A stretch of DNA of 64,000 nt from Longitalea arenae (GTDB lineage Bacteria; Bacteroidota; Bacteroidia; Chitinophagales; Chitinophagaceae): positions 48,352-112,351 of the forward strand of contig NZ_JAFFJX010000018.1 of the NCBI RefSeq assembly GCF_016924755.1, given 5' to 3'. Below the pieces are notes generated by a model. It was given only the letters and a program-made list of their open reading frames with translations, searched no databases and had not been told where the DNA came from. Below, piece by piece: positions 28,006-38,669 of this stretch. The position numbers and the translations under genes are program-made. Each line of letters starts with the position of its first letter. The stretch's first letter is position 1.

Positions 28006-28548
28006 ATGGCAGATGAACAAACGGTAATTACCCAAACAAAACAATGGATACAAAAAGTAGTGATAGGATTAAACTTCTGTCCCTTCGCCAACCGGGAATT
28101 TAAAAATAACACCATCCATTACCAGGTAGCATTCAACAGCAAACGAACAGATGCCCGGGATCTTATACTGCAGGAATGTAAACGGCTCGACAGGGACAGG
28201 TCAATTGCCACTACCCTGCTTATTTTTCCCAACGCTTTCGCCGAATTTGAAGAATACCTGCAATTGGTTGCATTTGCCGAAAAGCTCTTGATCCAAAAGA
28301 AATATGAAGGCATTTATCAGCTGGCTACCTTTCATCCCTTATACCGGTTCGAGAACAGCGCTCCCGATGACCCGGCCAATTATACCAACCGGTCGATATA
28401 TCCCATGCTGCATTTACTACGCGAAGACGAGATCAGGAAAGCGATAAAATTTTATGGCAATGCCGAAGCTATTCCGGAAAGAAACATTCAATTTGCAAGG
28501 GAAAAAGGTGAAGTGTATATGCAGATGCTCAGAGATAGCTGCTTTTAA
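28006..28548 (+). CDS. DUF1415 family protein
   Basis: The 180-residue product matches DUF1415 proteins in length and in the segments WIQKVVIGLNFCPFA, TLLIFPNAF, LATFHPLYRFENSAPDDPANYTN and RSIYPMLHLLRE. The conserved Cys (NFCPF), His (TFHP) and Asp (PDDPANYT) suggest a catalytic or metal site, but function is unknown. The GTTTATG array begins a few nt after the stop. Confidence 0.85.
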   Translation: MADEQTVITQTKQWIQKVVIGLNFCPFANREFKNNTIHYQVAFNSKRTDARDLILQECKRLDRDRSIATTLLIFPNAFAEFEEYLQLVAFAEKLLIQKKYEGIYQLATFHPLYRFENSAPDDPANYTNRSIYPMLHLLREDEIRKAIKFYGNAEAIPERNIQFAREKGEVYMQMLRDSCF

Positions 28549-28550
28549 TA

Positions 28551-28650
28551 GTTTATGGTTTATGGTTTATGGTTTTTAGTTGGCTCAAAACGAGGAATTC
28601 TAACAATAGGAATGCCCGGCAAAAGAACCATAAACAAAAAACCATAAACC
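28551..28650. repeat. Inverted pair of GTTTATG heptamer arrays at convergent gene ends
   Basis: Plus-strand copies GTTTATG, GTTTATG, GTTTATG, GTTTTTA lie at 28551-28578. Minus-strand copies lie at 28625-28650, directly after the stop of the ABC gene. Each gene therefore ends with the same word in its own sense, and the two arrays form a long hairpin. Confidence 0.8.
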
Positions 28651-30369
28651 CTACAATCCTTTTGGAATAGACGCAATTAACTGCCTGGTATATTCTTTCT
28701 GCGGATGAAAATACACCTGCTCAGCATCCCCGATCTCCTCGATCCTTCCTTTGTTCATCACCATTATACGGTCACTGATATATCGTACGACCGACAGATC
28801 GTGTGAAATAAAAACAATGGTAAACCCCATTTCGGCTTTCAGGTCGTTCAGGAGGTTTAACACCTGCGCCTGCACGCTTACATCCAGGGCCGACACCGAT
28901 TCATCACAAACGATGAACTCCGGGTTCAGCGCCAATGCCCGCGCAATGACGATCCGTTGACGTTGGCCACCCGAAAACTCGTGCGGATACCGGTTAAAAT
29001 GTTCCGGTTTCAGATTTACTTTTTCCAGTAGTTCAACAACGCGGTCCTTTCTTCCCTGGCTGGTGGAAATAATATGGTGCACCTTGAGCGGTTCTGCAAT
29101 AGCAGCCCCAATGGTCAGCCTTGGATTGAGCGAAGAATAGGGATCCTGAAAAATGATCTGGATATCCTTGCGCATTTGCTTCATGGTTTGGGCATCGATG
29201 GCCGACAGGTCGGTACCATCATACAACACCGAACCGGAGGTTGGCGGTATCAAACCCAGTAAGGTTCTGCCAAGGGTTGTTTTCCCACAGCCCGATTCAC
29301 CGACCAGTCCCAGGGTTTCTCCCTTATAGATCTCAAAGCCGATATTATCAACCGCCTTTACATATTCTACTGGCTTGCCCAACAGGTTCTTCTTAGCGGG
29401 GAACCATACATTCAGCTGGTTAACCTGGATAAAGGGCCGCTTTGCGGGCAGCGGTTCCTGCGTTTTCGCAACAGGCTGCGCAGCCGGTGTATAACGGTTT
29501 AGGTCAAACGGACGGTTTTGTTCCAGGAAATCGCTTACGATGGGCAGGCGCTCTCCTTTAGGATGCAACACCGGCCTGCAGGCCAGTAACCCTTTCGTAT
29601 AAGGATGCTGCGGATTATTGAAGATCTTTCGTACCGTGCCCGCCTCCACGATTTCACCGCGGTACATAACAATGGCCCGGTCAGCCACTTCCGCCACTAC
29701 ACCCAGGTCATGGGTAATAAAGATGACGCCCATCTGGCGGCTTTGCTGCAATTCCCTGATCAGTTGCAGAATGGTCTTTTGCACCGTAACATCCAATGCG
29801 GTGGTTGGCTCGTCACAGATCAGTAAAGCCGGTTCACAACTCATCGCCATCGCGATCATTACGCGCTGTTTTTGTCCACCACTCAACTGATGCGGATAGC
29901 GCCTGAATAATTGTTCCGGATTGGGCAATCGCACCTGCCTGAACAGGTCGATCGTTTTTTGCTTTGCTTCCTGTTTACTGATCTTCAAATGCTGGCGCAA
30001 GGCTTCCTGTACCTGGTGACCGCAGGTGAATACCGGGTTCAGGGAGCTCATGGGCTCCTGGAAGATCATCGCGATCTGGTTGCCACGAAGCTCCTGCAGC
30101 TGCTGCGGGGTTTGCGTTAATAAGTTCACGGTATTATTGCCATCGGCCGAAAACAGGATCTCCCCATTGGTATACCGCGCCGGTGGCTTGGGCAATAACT
30201 GCAAAATCGACAATGAAGTGACCGATTTACCCGAGCCCGACTCGCCTACGATGGCGACGATCTCGCCACGGGCAACGCTAAACGACACCTCCTTTACAGC
30301 CGTCGTGGTCCCGATCTCAGTAACAAAATCAACCTGCAGGTTATTTATTTGAAGTAAAGGCGCTGGCAT
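28651..30369 (-). CDS. Fused dipeptide/oligopeptide ABC transporter ATP-binding protein
   Basis: The 572-residue protein carries two complete ATPase domains, as in YejF and GsiA. Domain 1 has Walker A GESGSGKS (42-49), signature LSGGQKQRV and Walker [13 protein letters not shown]. Domain 2 has Walker A GESGCGKT (about 357-364), signature FSGGQRQRI and [12 protein letters not shown]. Both H-loops (FITHDLG, FISHDLS) are present. It should energise peptide uptake or export together with permease and binding proteins that are not next to it here. An upstream in-frame ATG (30408) adds 13 unconserved residues; [15 protein letters not shown] at 30369 is preferred. Confidence 0.92.
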   Translation of the reverse strand: MPAPLLQINNLQVDFVTEIGTTTAVKEVSFSVARGEIVAIVGESGSGKSVTSLSILQLLPKPPARYTNGEILFSADGNNTVNLLTQTPQQLQELRGNQIAMIFQEPMSSLNPVFTCGHQVQEALRQHLKISKQEAKQKTIDLFRQVRLPNPEQLFRRYPHQLSGGQKQRVMIAMAMSCEPALLICDEPTTALDVTVQKTILQLIRELQQSRQMGVIFITHDLGVVAEVADRAIVMYRGEIVEAGTVRKIFNNPQHPYTKGLLACRPVLHPKGERLPIVSDFLEQNRPFDLNRYTPAAQPVAKTQEPLPAKRPFIQVNQLNVWFPAKKNLLGKPVEYVKAVDNIGFEIYKGETLGLVGESGCGKTTLGRTLLGLIPPTSGSVLYDGTDLSAIDAQTMKQMRKDIQIIFQDPYSSLNPRLTIGAAIAEPLKVHHIISTSQGRKDRVVELLEKVNLKPEHFNRYPHEFSGGQRQRIVIARALALNPEFIVCDESVSALDVSVQAQVLNLLNDLKAEMGFTIVFISHDLSVVRYISDRIMVMNKGRIEEIGDAEQVYFHPQKEYTRQLIASIPKGL

Positions 30370-30413
30370 TGTTGTGGAATGGGTATGAACAAATATCGGA
30401 AAAATCAATTTCT

Positions 30414-30507
30414 GATTTTGAGATTTAGAGATTTTGTGATTTGCTAAAGTTTGAACTTTCCGATAAATCTCAAAATCTCTAAATCCCGAAATCTCTGAAT
30501 TTCTCAG
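30414..30507. repeat. Octamer array GATTTWGA with its inverted copy
   Basis: GATTTTGA, GATTTAGA, GATTTTGT, GATTTGCT (30415-30446) are followed by AAATCTCA, AAATCTCT, AAATCCCG, AAATCTCT (30475-30506), which read the same word on the other strand. The second half lies immediately after the stop of the macroglobulin gene in its sense direction. Together they form a hairpin of about 30 bp. Confidence 0.85.
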
Positions 30508-30510
30508 TTC

Positions 30511-33500
30511 CTACTTCCTGTTCACCCTGATCACTCCGCCGCCATTGTAAGAATGGTATTCGCCATTATACATGGCTTCAGCGCTTACAGGGCCCATTTT
30601 ATAGTTTCCGGGCGACACAGCGCGCACCGCATAATAATACACTTTGCGGCTGCTTCTCAGATCATCGAACAAATTAATGCGATCATCCCGCACATCGAGC
30701 GCAGTAGGCGTTGAAGCATCCTTGATCCATTCCATCCCCGGGATCTCTTTGGTACGTGGGTTCTCGATCTCAAAGCCGGCCGGCAGAATGTCCGAGATCG
30801 CCACATTATCAACATCACCGCTGTAGGCCTTTTCAAGTGTGATCTGAACGACTATGAGGTCATTTTGCATAAAGCTATTGCCATCAACAGAACGGCCATA
30901 GCGGTCAAAGAAGCGGCGGCGCACCTTGATGAAATTGTCTTCTTCCTTATAGTTACCACTGGTGCTGATGCCTTCACTTTGCCAGTAATAATACAGGCGG
31001 CCTTCCCCTTTTGAACTTAACTCAATATTCGTACCGCCCAATTGTTTGGCCGTTAACTTTAAGGGACTGCCGGCTACACTGCCCACCGTTTTACCATTCA
31101 CTTTTACATCGGCAGTAACCGTTGCCTTGTTCGCTGCCCGGGCCATTTTGCCCAATGATAGAAAACTGAATGAACACTCCTGCGTACTGTACCAGCTCCG
31201 CTGTTTCAATTTATCAGCCACATGTTTTGCCATCACCGGTATTTGCGCATTTGACGGATCGGCATCCAGCAAAGCATTCAGGGAAATGGCCTCATCGCGG
31301 ATCTCGGAGTAATAGCTGCCACCGGTTTGTGCAACCGATACTTCTCCACTAAATGAAGCGGGCAGCAACTCTTTAAACTTCGCTTTATCGCCAGCCACTG
31401 CATAGGCTACGCTCAGCAGGTATTTGCTATCAAGGCTCAGCAGCATGGGATTGGCCTTGTAATAGTTCATGGCGCTCACATTGGGTTTACCGGCCAGCGC
31501 CAGCACATATAAGCTATACGCAACTTCCTTAGGCGCTATTTTCTTCTTTTGCGATTGATTGTAATAGTATAAAATGGTCTCTTTATTCTTCAACCGGTTG
31601 TTCATGTAGTTGAGAATACCATTTAAGACATTCTTATCTACTTCAAAACCCGCTTTCTGGGCTTCCAGCAGGAAATGACCTGCATACACCGTCGCCCACC
31701 AGTCTTCAGAGCCCTCACCATCCCATAAGGTAATGGCGCCATTATACAGCTGGCGCAATTTGATCTTACGGATAGCTTCCAGCACATTCCAGTTGGCAGA
31801 TGATTTGTTCTCTTTATTGCTATGCAGCTGATCGGCCAGGTCGCCGAAATACAATTGCGGGAAGGCAATAGAAACGGTTTGCTCGGTGCAGCCATACGGA
31901 TATTCAACCAGGTAGCGCAACTGCTTGCCCAGTTCCAGCGCCGGATTACGGCTTACCACCAGTTGGTAATCGGTGCTGTTTGGCAAAAAATCATTCAGCG
32001 TAATATTGATGCGTTGCCCATTGCCGCCAGTGAAGGATCCACTGCCGGTTACCACCTGTAAAGGCGAAGCTGGTCTTATGCTGATCTCTGTTTCGTCTGT
32101 GAACTTTTCACCCATGCCCTGCACTTCCACTTTAACTTTTCCGGCGCTTACGGCAGGCGACGCCACCAACTGGAAAACAGCCTGGCCTTCGCTATTGCCG
32201 CTGACGGACAGGGATTGCTGTTTATCGCCCAGTAAATTTAACGGACCACTCACATGCAGGGTAGCAGTGGCCGATGCGGCGTTTTTAGTGGTATTGGTGA
32301 TCGTAACGGGCACGGTCACCGTATCGCCCGGACTTAAGAAACGCGGCAAAGCCGTACTTAAGACCAGCGGATCAGCTACTGTCATGGCCGCTTCGCCACT
32401 GCCAAAGCTTTCATCTTTATAAGCGACAGCCATCAATCTTACTTCACCGCTGAACTGCGGAATATCGAATTCAAACTCCGCCTCACCACTCATACCGGTT
32501 TTAGTAGAACCGCTCCAGTATGAAACGATCTTAAAACGTTTAGCTGGCATGGGATTGGTACGCTTGTTCATTTCCAGGTCACCATCACCCCCCGTACTGC
32601 TTAGCGTTGCTTTCAGTTCGGGGAACAGGAGCGGATAAAGGTCATAACCGTTTACTTCCAGCGCTTTTGGCGCATAGAAATGATTGTAGGGATCCGGTGT
32701 TTTGAAATCCGTTATCTGCAAAACGCCATTATCAACGGCGGCCAGTGTTATAAAACTGTTGGCGGCAGCTTTCACCGTCACCTTTTGGTGCGTACGGGAG
32801 CGAACCGACTTTTGCGCAACGATCTCTACATTTATCTTGCGGCTTTTTTCTTCCACCTTCAAACTTTTATAACCATGCGCTACTGTCAATGGTATTTCAC
32901 TTACCTCGTGCGGTTTAATGAGCGTTGCTGTAACATACACATTCGGTAAATGTTCTGCCGAAACTTTCAGATCAACGGAAGCAGTGCGGTTCTCTACATT
33001 TACATACTGGTAAGAAACGACTTTATCCGTTTCCATCGTAACCAGCATCCGGCCGCTGAATGGCGTCTTGAACAGGAGTTTGGCGTTATCACCGGCCTGG
33101 TAAGAAGATTTGTCTGCTTCTATATCGATATTTCCTTCGGTATTTACTTCAAATGATGTGTTTTCACCGCCCCAGAAGCCATAACTATAGAAGCTCTTGC
33201 TTACATAACTGCTGGATCCGGGGGTCGCCACGCGCAGTTCATACTGGCCAGGCGAACGGGGTACAAAAGCATAAGAGGCCGTTTCACCACTTACGGTAAT
33301 CGTTTGCTCAGCCACTATCTTATCATCTTTTTGCGATTCATACCTGAAATAATCGCCGCTTTTGGAAAGTACCGTACGGTATTCATGTTTGATCACCTTT
33401 ACTTCAGCGCGGGCTCCGGTTAACACCTGCTCGTCTTTATTCAACGCAATGATCGGGAACTTCACCTGCTGGTTCAACGGATAATACCAATAACCATCGC

Positions 33501-35928
33501 TGCCTACGCCAAAGAACACTTTTTGCGTATAGATATTGGCAGTAGCGCTGCGGCTCACCGGGCGGCCTGTTTCATCAAAGACCGTTGCATAGAAGGTGGT
33601 TTTCAATAAGCCCTTGTTAGCAAACAAGGCAGGCACTTCAAAGCTTTGTTTCGCATTTCCATTTTCATCTGTACTGCCTTCGTTCACAGCTTTGTCGAAA
33701 GACATACCCTGGTTTTCTATACTAAAGTCAAACTTGCTGTATTTTTTCGGACTGAAATAAGCGGCACTCGTCTGGATCTCGGTCTCATAATTCCGGTTGG
33801 CCGCCGGTGGTCCAAAAAAGTTAACAGCATTGATAGAAAAGACAGCGGTTTGCCCGGGCTCCAGGGCATTTTTATCCAGTTTCGCCGTTACCTTAATACG
33901 ATCCGGCACAAACTCTTCAATACTGAAATTCTTACTGGCCAGCAGCACGTCGTTGGATGTATACACTTCAAGTGTATAACTACCCGTTATAGCCGATTCA
34001 GCAATATCTACATCGCCATCGGTAGCGCCCTGCGCATTCAGTGTTTTGCGGAAACTTTTTAACTCTTTACCATTGGGCAGCAGGAACTTCATTTTTACCG
34101 GCAGTTCACCCGGCGACTTCCACTGGCGGTCGCGCAGCAGAACGGCAAAATTCACTTTTTCGCCCGGCCGGTAAATATCGCGTTCCGCATAAATAAATGC
34201 GTCGAGTCCGGTACTGTTGCTGCGTTTACCACCTACCTCAAAGCGGGAGGTATTTACCCTGGTACTGCTGAAAGGCAGGTAGTTAAAATCATTGGCTGTT
34301 TTGGCAATGATCATGGCTGGTTTAAAGCCGGCGAATTCCTTGCGCGAGAACGCCACTTCGGCCACACCATCTGCATTGGTAGCGCCGCTTCCCAACACCT
34401 GGTTATTATTACCATACACCACTACATTCATACCGTTCACCGGCTGCGCCGTTTTGATGGAGTTGGCAAATACAAAGAGTTTATCTTTTCCTTCCCGGGC
34501 GATCAACCCGAGATCTGATTTGGAAATGAACCGGCTGTCGCTGATCCAGTAATCCGTGGCCGAGCGCATTTTGATATGATAGATGCCTTTGAAATCGGGC
34601 AGGCGGTCTTCTACATTAAAACTGAATAAGCGGCTGCTGCCATATCTGGGCAATGAGCGGGTATCGATCTCCTGTTCGTAGATCACATCGCCGAAAGAAA
34701 CATCACTGTTGTCGTAATAATCTCCTTCATAGTAGTCTTCTTCTCCGCTGCTTTCTCCTCTTGCATCTTTTGGGCTGTACCCATACCGTTGTGCCGCCAG
34801 CAGATTGCTTTCATAAATTTTGGAAACGATCACTTTTACCTTCGGTATATTGGTGATGCGCACTTCAATATGCTGGTTACCGAGAGCGCTCAGGTACACA
34901 GCCTTGCTATTGCCAAAACGTAAAGAAGGTTCTAATTCGCCAAAAGCGACATTGTTATCATATTGCTCCCGCAGTACACCACCAATACGGCCGCGCAGTC
35001 CTTTGGCGATGGTGAAAACATAACTTTTATCGGCGTCAAAATTCTCACTGCTTACCGAAAAGCCATCTTCGGTTTGTTCAACACTGAATTTTACCGCCGG
35101 GTTAAAACGGATCAGGGAAGAAATATTTTCCATGAGCACCTGTTGGCTCGTGCGAACAAACACTTTTCCGGTCAAGCCATCATGTTCGGCAGTTACATCA
35201 TTGATCGTTAGATTATACGGAGAAGGAATAAAGACTTTATTCTCGATCGCTTCCCTGGTTCCATTCACCCCACCATCAGGCACCAGGCCTTTGTCGAAAC
35301 TCAGCTTAGCCTCCAGGTCTTTATCTTCCAGTTTCAGTCCGGCAATGCGCAGGGAGACCCGGCTGTCGGTACCTTCTGTGATAATGGTGTAGTTAAGGGC
35401 TTTGCCACCGAGCTCCAGTTTCATCTTGTCTTTAATGGTAGCCGGACTGATTGCATAGTTAAAATACAGGTCCATCTGCGGATAAGCCGTTGTTGAATGC
35501 TGGTCGGCCAGCATCCAGGTCACGTTGGTATTATCCAGTTGCAGGTAAGGTGTATAGAATTTGATCTCCTCGCTTTTGTCGAGCTTGCCGTATTTGCTAT
35601 GATCGAGCAGGTCGCCACGCAAGGTGGCCTGATAGGTAGTAGCCGGCGAGAAAGGTTGTGCCGGCGAGAAAACCAGTTCATCTGGATGTTCCCAGCGGAA
35701 CCGGCCGGCAATTTTTGGTTCGAAGGAAATATACTCAGTAGAATCCCAGTTATTTAGAAGCGAATCAGGAACAAGGGATTTATCAAAACGGAACACCAGG
35801 TTACCGAGGGATTGCACTTCCCCTTTGGCATTGGTATAACTCAGGGAAACAGCGCTTCGGTTACAGGCGGCTATGATACTCACTACAAATACGCCGATTG
35901 TAACCAGCGCGATCAGTGGCTTACGCAT
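30511..35928 (-). CDS. Bacterial alpha-2-macroglobulin lipoprotein
   Basis: The 1805-residue product has a lipobox-like IIAAC (Cys22), so it is tethered in the periplasm. An N-terminal Ig-like and MG region, the MG2 segment (AERDIYRPGEKVNFAVLLRDR), the bait region and the alpha-2-macroglobulin core follow. The thioester motif CTEQ is intact (YGCTEQ, Cys1347-Gln1350), so it should trap attacking proteases covalently. The C-terminus has the thioester-domain helices and a receptor-like domain. The gene is divergent from pbpC, the known functional partner that repairs peptidoglycan when the envelope is breached. Confidence 0.93.
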   Translation of the reverse strand: MRKPLIALVTIGVFVVSIIAACNRSAVSLSYTNAKGEVQSLGNLVFRFDKSLVPDSLLNNWDSTEYISFEPKIAGRFRWEHPDELVFSPAQPFSPATTYQATLRGDLLDHSKYGKLDKSEEIKFYTPYLQLDNTNVTWMLADQHSTTAYPQMDLYFNYAISPATIKDKMKLELGGKALNYTIITEGTDSRVSLRIAGLKLEDKDLEAKLSFDKGLVPDGGVNGTREAIENKVFIPSPYNLTINDVTAEHDGLTGKVFVRTSQQVLMENISSLIRFNPAVKFSVEQTEDGFSVSSENFDADKSYVFTIAKGLRGRIGGVLREQYDNNVAFGELEPSLRFGNSKAVYLSALGNQHIEVRITNIPKVKVIVSKIYESNLLAAQRYGYSPKDARGESSGEEDYYEGDYYDNSDVSFGDVIYEQEIDTRSLPRYGSSRLFSFNVEDRLPDFKGIYHIKMRSATDYWISDSRFISKSDLGLIAREGKDKLFVFANSIKTAQPVNGMNVVVYGNNNQVLGSGATNADGVAEVAFSRKEFAGFKPAMIIAKTANDFNYLPFSSTRVNTSRFEVGGKRSNSTGLDAFIYAERDIYRPGEKVNFAVLLRDRQWKSPGELPVKMKFLLPNGKELKSFRKTLNAQGATDGDVDIAESAITGSYTLEVYTSNDVLLASKNFSIEEFVPDRIKVTAKLDKNALEPGQTAVFSINAVNFFGPPAANRNYETEIQTSAAYFSPKKYSKFDFSIENQGMSFDKAVNEGSTDENGNAKQSFEVPALFANKGLLKTTFYATVFDETGRPVSRSATANIYTQKVFFGVGSDGYWYYPLNQQVKFPIIALNKDEQVLTGARAEVKVIKHEYRTVLSKSGDYFRYESQKDDKIVAEQTITVSGETASYAFVPRSPGQYELRVATPGSSSYVSKSFYSYGFWGGENTSFEVNTEGNIDIEADKSSYQAGDNAKLLFKTPFSGRMLVTMETDKVVSYQYVNVENRTASVDLKVSAEHLPNVYVTATLIKPHEVSEIPLTVAHGYKSLKVEEKSRKINVEIVAQKSVRSRTHQKVTVKAAANSFITLAAVDNGVLQITDFKTPDPYNHFYAPKALEVNGYDLYPLLFPELKATLSSTGGDGDLEMNKRTNPMPAKRFKIVSYWSGSTKTGMSGEAEFEFDIPQFSGEVRLMAVAYKDESFGSGEAAMTVADPLVLSTALPRFLSPGDTVTVPVTITNTTKNAASATATLHVSGPLNLLGDKQQSLSVSGNSEGQAVFQLVASPAVSAGKVKVEVQGMGEKFTDETEISIRPASPLQVVTGSGSFTGGNGQRINITLNDFLPNSTDYQLVVSRNPALELGKQLRYLVEYPYGCTEQTVSIAFPQLYFGDLADQLHSNKENKSSANWNVLEAIRKIKLRQLYNGAITLWDGEGSEDWWATVYAGHFLLEAQKAGFEVDKNVLNGILNYMNNRLKNKETILYYYNQSQKKKIAPKEVAYSLYVLALAGKPNVSAMNYYKANPMLLSLDSKYLLSVAYAVAGDKAKFKELLPASFSGEVSVAQTGGSYYSEIRDEAISLNALLDADPSNAQIPVMAKHVADKLKQRSWYSTQECSFSFLSLGKMARAANKATVTADVKVNGKTVGSVAGSPLKLTAKQLGGTNIELSSKGEGRLYYYWQSEGISTSGNYKEEDNFIKVRRRFFDRYGRSVDGNSFMQNDLIVVQITLEKAYSGDVDNVAISDILPAGFEIENPRTKEIPGMEWIKDASTPTALDVRDDRINLFDDLRSSRKVYYYAVRAVSPGNYKMGPVSAEAMYNGEYHSYNGGGVIRVNRK

Positions 35929-36193
35929 ATAGGGTTAAAGTATTAGAGAAGTTAGGGCCCACCCGTTCCGAAGGACAATCCAGGCAGGGTTGCGGGCGTT
36001 AAAATACAAAAAGGAATATAAATATTATAGCGTTCTTTTGTTGGTTGAAAATAAACCGGAAATTAGCAAGGAAACTAAGGAGGAAGGCTTGACAAAGCCA
36101 TAGCATTGATTTGTAACAGAAAGGTACAATCAATTTATTCACCCAGCCTGTTAATTTGTTATTAAAGTGCCTGACCTTGGTGATATAACACAC

Positions 36194-38578
36194 ATGAAAA
36201 CCCCAGCCGGAAAAATCATAAAACAATTTTTTAACCACATGCTAAGGTGGCAGCCACGACATCGTTACGCCCGCATTGGCTACAGATGGCTCCAAAGGAT
36301 TTTCCTTGCCGCTTGTGTGTTTGCCATTTTATTTTTCTCCCTTAACTGGGTATTTCCGCTTCCCGATAAAGTAGAATACTCCACCATCATTACCGATAGC
36401 AAAGGCGAAGTGGTACATGCTTTTCTCACAAAAGATGAAAAATGGCGCATGAAGACCGAGCTCGATGAAATTTCACCGCTCCTGCGCAAAACCATTATTG
36501 AAAAAGAAGATAAATATTTTTATTCGCATCCCGGTGTTAATGCCCTGGCCATCAGCCGCGCATTTGTAAAAAACATTTTCCGCTGGAAACGAACCTCCGG
36601 CGCTTCCACCATTACCATGCAGGTAGCCCGCGCCCTGGAACCCAAAAGCAGGACCTATTTCAATAAGATGATCGAAATGTTCCGGGCACTGCAACTTGAA
36701 TGGAAGTACAGCAAGAACGAGATCCTGCAGCTCTACCTGAACCTGGTGCCCTATGGCGGTAATATTGAAGGGGTAAAATCGGCATCGATCCTGTACTTTA
36801 AAAAGAATCCCGATCACTTATCCCTGGCCGAGATAACAGCCCTATCCATTATCCCCAACCGGCCTTCTTCTCTGGTGATGGGAAAACACAACGACCGCAT
36901 TGTGCAGGAACGCAACCGCTGGCTGCAATATTTTGCCAGGGAAAAGGTGTTCACCCAAAAAGAGATCACCGATGCCCTTAGTGAGCCATTAACTGCTACC
37001 CGCGGAACCGTTCCGCAGTTAATGCCGCATTTTGCCTGGAAACTGAAACAACAGGGCGGCGATATCATCAGAACCAATATTGAACTGAATACCCAGTTAA
37101 AAACGGAAAAACTGGTGGCCGATTATGCCCGCATTCTCACGTTAAAAAATATCCGCAATGCAGCCGTGATCATTATCGATAACCAAACACATAAAGTGAT
37201 CACCTATGTAGGTTCCGCCAATTTCAAAGACACCATCGATGCGGGGCAGGTGAACGGCGCCAAAGCCATTCGCCAGCCGGGCAGCACCTTAAAGCCGCTG
37301 TTATACGGCCTTTGCATTGATCAGGGTTTAATGACACCCAAAGCCATTATCACCGACGTGGCCGTAAATTATAACGGTTATGCGCCGGAGAATTACGACA
37401 AACAGTTCAACGGGTATGTAACCATGGAGTATGCGCTCGAGCATTCCCTGAATATTCCGGCGGTAAAAGGATTGCAATGGCTGGGCAAAGATCCGTTCAT
37501 CGATAAACTGGCGGCCTGTCAGTTCCAACAGATCAAAAAAGACCAGAGCAAGCTGGGGCTTTCCATGATCCTGGGCGGTTGCGGCGCCAGCCTCGAAGAA
37601 TTAACCGGCATGTATTCGCTGTTTGCCAACAATGGCCGTTATATTCCGCCGAAATATACCCAGGAAGCATTCGAAGCGCCAGGCCAGGGCGAAAAGATCT
37701 TAAGTGCCGCCGCCACCTTTATGATCAATGAGATCTTATCGAAAGTGAACCGGCCCGATTTCCCGCTCAACTGGCAAAGCACCGAGCACATGCCCAAGAT
37801 CGCCTGGAAGACCGGCACTTCCTATGGCCGCCGCGATGCCTGGAGTATTGGGTATAACAGAAAATATACCGTAGGTGTCTGGACCGGCAATTTCTCGGCC
37901 CTGGGTATTCCGGAACTAAGCGGCGCCAATATTGCCACGCCCCTGCTCTTCAAAATATTCAATACGATCGATTATGACAGTGATGAACAATGGTTCACCC
38001 AACCGCAAGACTGTGATATAAGGATGGTATGTTCTGAAACCGGTTTACCACCCGGCGCCAATTGTAAGCATACGGTGACCGATTATTTCATTCCGCTTAT
38101 TTCTACCAGTCAGCTTTGCGATAATATACAGGAAGTGGCTATCTCGGGCGACAATAAGATCTCATATTGTAAGACCTGCCAGCCGGCAGATGGCTATAAG
38201 AAAAAGCTGTTCCGGGTGGTATCGCCCGACATGCAACGCTATTACGAAGAACGGCACCTGGTATATGAAAAAATGCCGCCGCATAACCCCGCCTGTGAGC
38301 GGGTATTCAAAGAAGGTGGACCAGCCATCACCTCGCCCCGCAATGGCTCAGAATATTTTATCAGCAAGAAACATCCTGAACCTTTACAGTTATCCTGTAA
38401 TGTGGGCAACGATGTACATAAAGTGTTCTGGTATATCAATAACCAGTTCTATAAAGCCGGCGATGCGTTTAACCGCCAGTTCTTTATACCGGAGGAAGGT
38501 CCCGTTAAAATCTCCTGTACGGACGATAAGGGAAGAAACAGGGATATCTGGATAAGAGTGAAGTATGTGGATTTATAA
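36194..38578 (+). CDS. pbpC: Penicillin-binding protein 1C
   Basis: The 794-residue product has one N-terminal membrane helix (about 35-55). The glycosyltransferase 51 domain has EDKYFYSHPGVN (Glu105) and SGASTITMQVAR. The transpeptidase domain has SxxK in GSTLKP (Ser364-Lys367), SLN, and KTGTS (Lys539). A C-terminal PBP1C-type domain (residues about 690-794) follows. An in-frame GTG at 36167 would add 9 residues, but the ATG at 36194 is preferred because it starts just ahead of the basic cytoplasmic tail. It lies 265 nt from the divergent macroglobulin gene, the classic yfhM-pbpC pairing. Confidence 0.94.
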   Translation: MKTPAGKIIKQFFNHMLRWQPRHRYARIGYRWLQRIFLAACVFAILFFSLNWVFPLPDKVEYSTIITDSKGEVVHAFLTKDEKWRMKTELDEISPLLRKTIIEKEDKYFYSHPGVNALAISRAFVKNIFRWKRTSGASTITMQVARALEPKSRTYFNKMIEMFRALQLEWKYSKNEILQLYLNLVPYGGNIEGVKSASILYFKKNPDHLSLAEITALSIIPNRPSSLVMGKHNDRIVQERNRWLQYFAREKVFTQKEITDALSEPLTATRGTVPQLMPHFAWKLKQQGGDIIRTNIELNTQLKTEKLVADYARILTLKNIRNAAVIIIDNQTHKVITYVGSANFKDTIDAGQVNGAKAIRQPGSTLKPLLYGLCIDQGLMTPKAIITDVAVNYNGYAPENYDKQFNGYVTMEYALEHSLNIPAVKGLQWLGKDPFIDKLAACQFQQIKKDQSKLGLSMILGGCGASLEELTGMYSLFANNGRYIPPKYTQEAFEAPGQGEKILSAAATFMINEILSKVNRPDFPLNWQSTEHMPKIAWKTGTSYGRRDAWSIGYNRKYTVGVWTGNFSALGIPELSGANIATPLLFKIFNTIDYDSDEQWFTQPQDCDIRMVCSETGLPPGANCKHTVTDYFIPLISTSQLCDNIQEVAISGDNKISYCKTCQPADGYKKKLFRVVSPDMQRYYEERHLVYEKMPPHNPACERVFKEGGPAITSPRNGSEYFISKKHPEPLQLSCNVGNDVHKVFWYINNQFYKAGDAFNRQFFIPEEGPVKISCTDDKGRNRDIWIRVKYVDL

Positions 38579-38580
38579 GC

Positions 38581-38669
38581 AGTTATTAAGTTATTCAATT
38601 CATAAGTTCATAGGTTAACGTTCTTATAGAACTGAATAACTTAATGACTTAATAACTGAACAACTTATT
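38581..38669. repeat. Inverted pair of AGTTATTC octamer arrays at convergent gene ends
   Basis: AGTTATTA, AGTTATTC, AATTCATA, AGTTCATA follow the pbpC stop. AACTGAAT, AACTTAAT, GACTTAAT, AACTGAAC, AACTTA (38630-38667) read the same words on the minus strand and include the stop codon of the DUF2807 gene. The two halves can pair into one hairpin shared by both genes. Confidence 0.8.
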
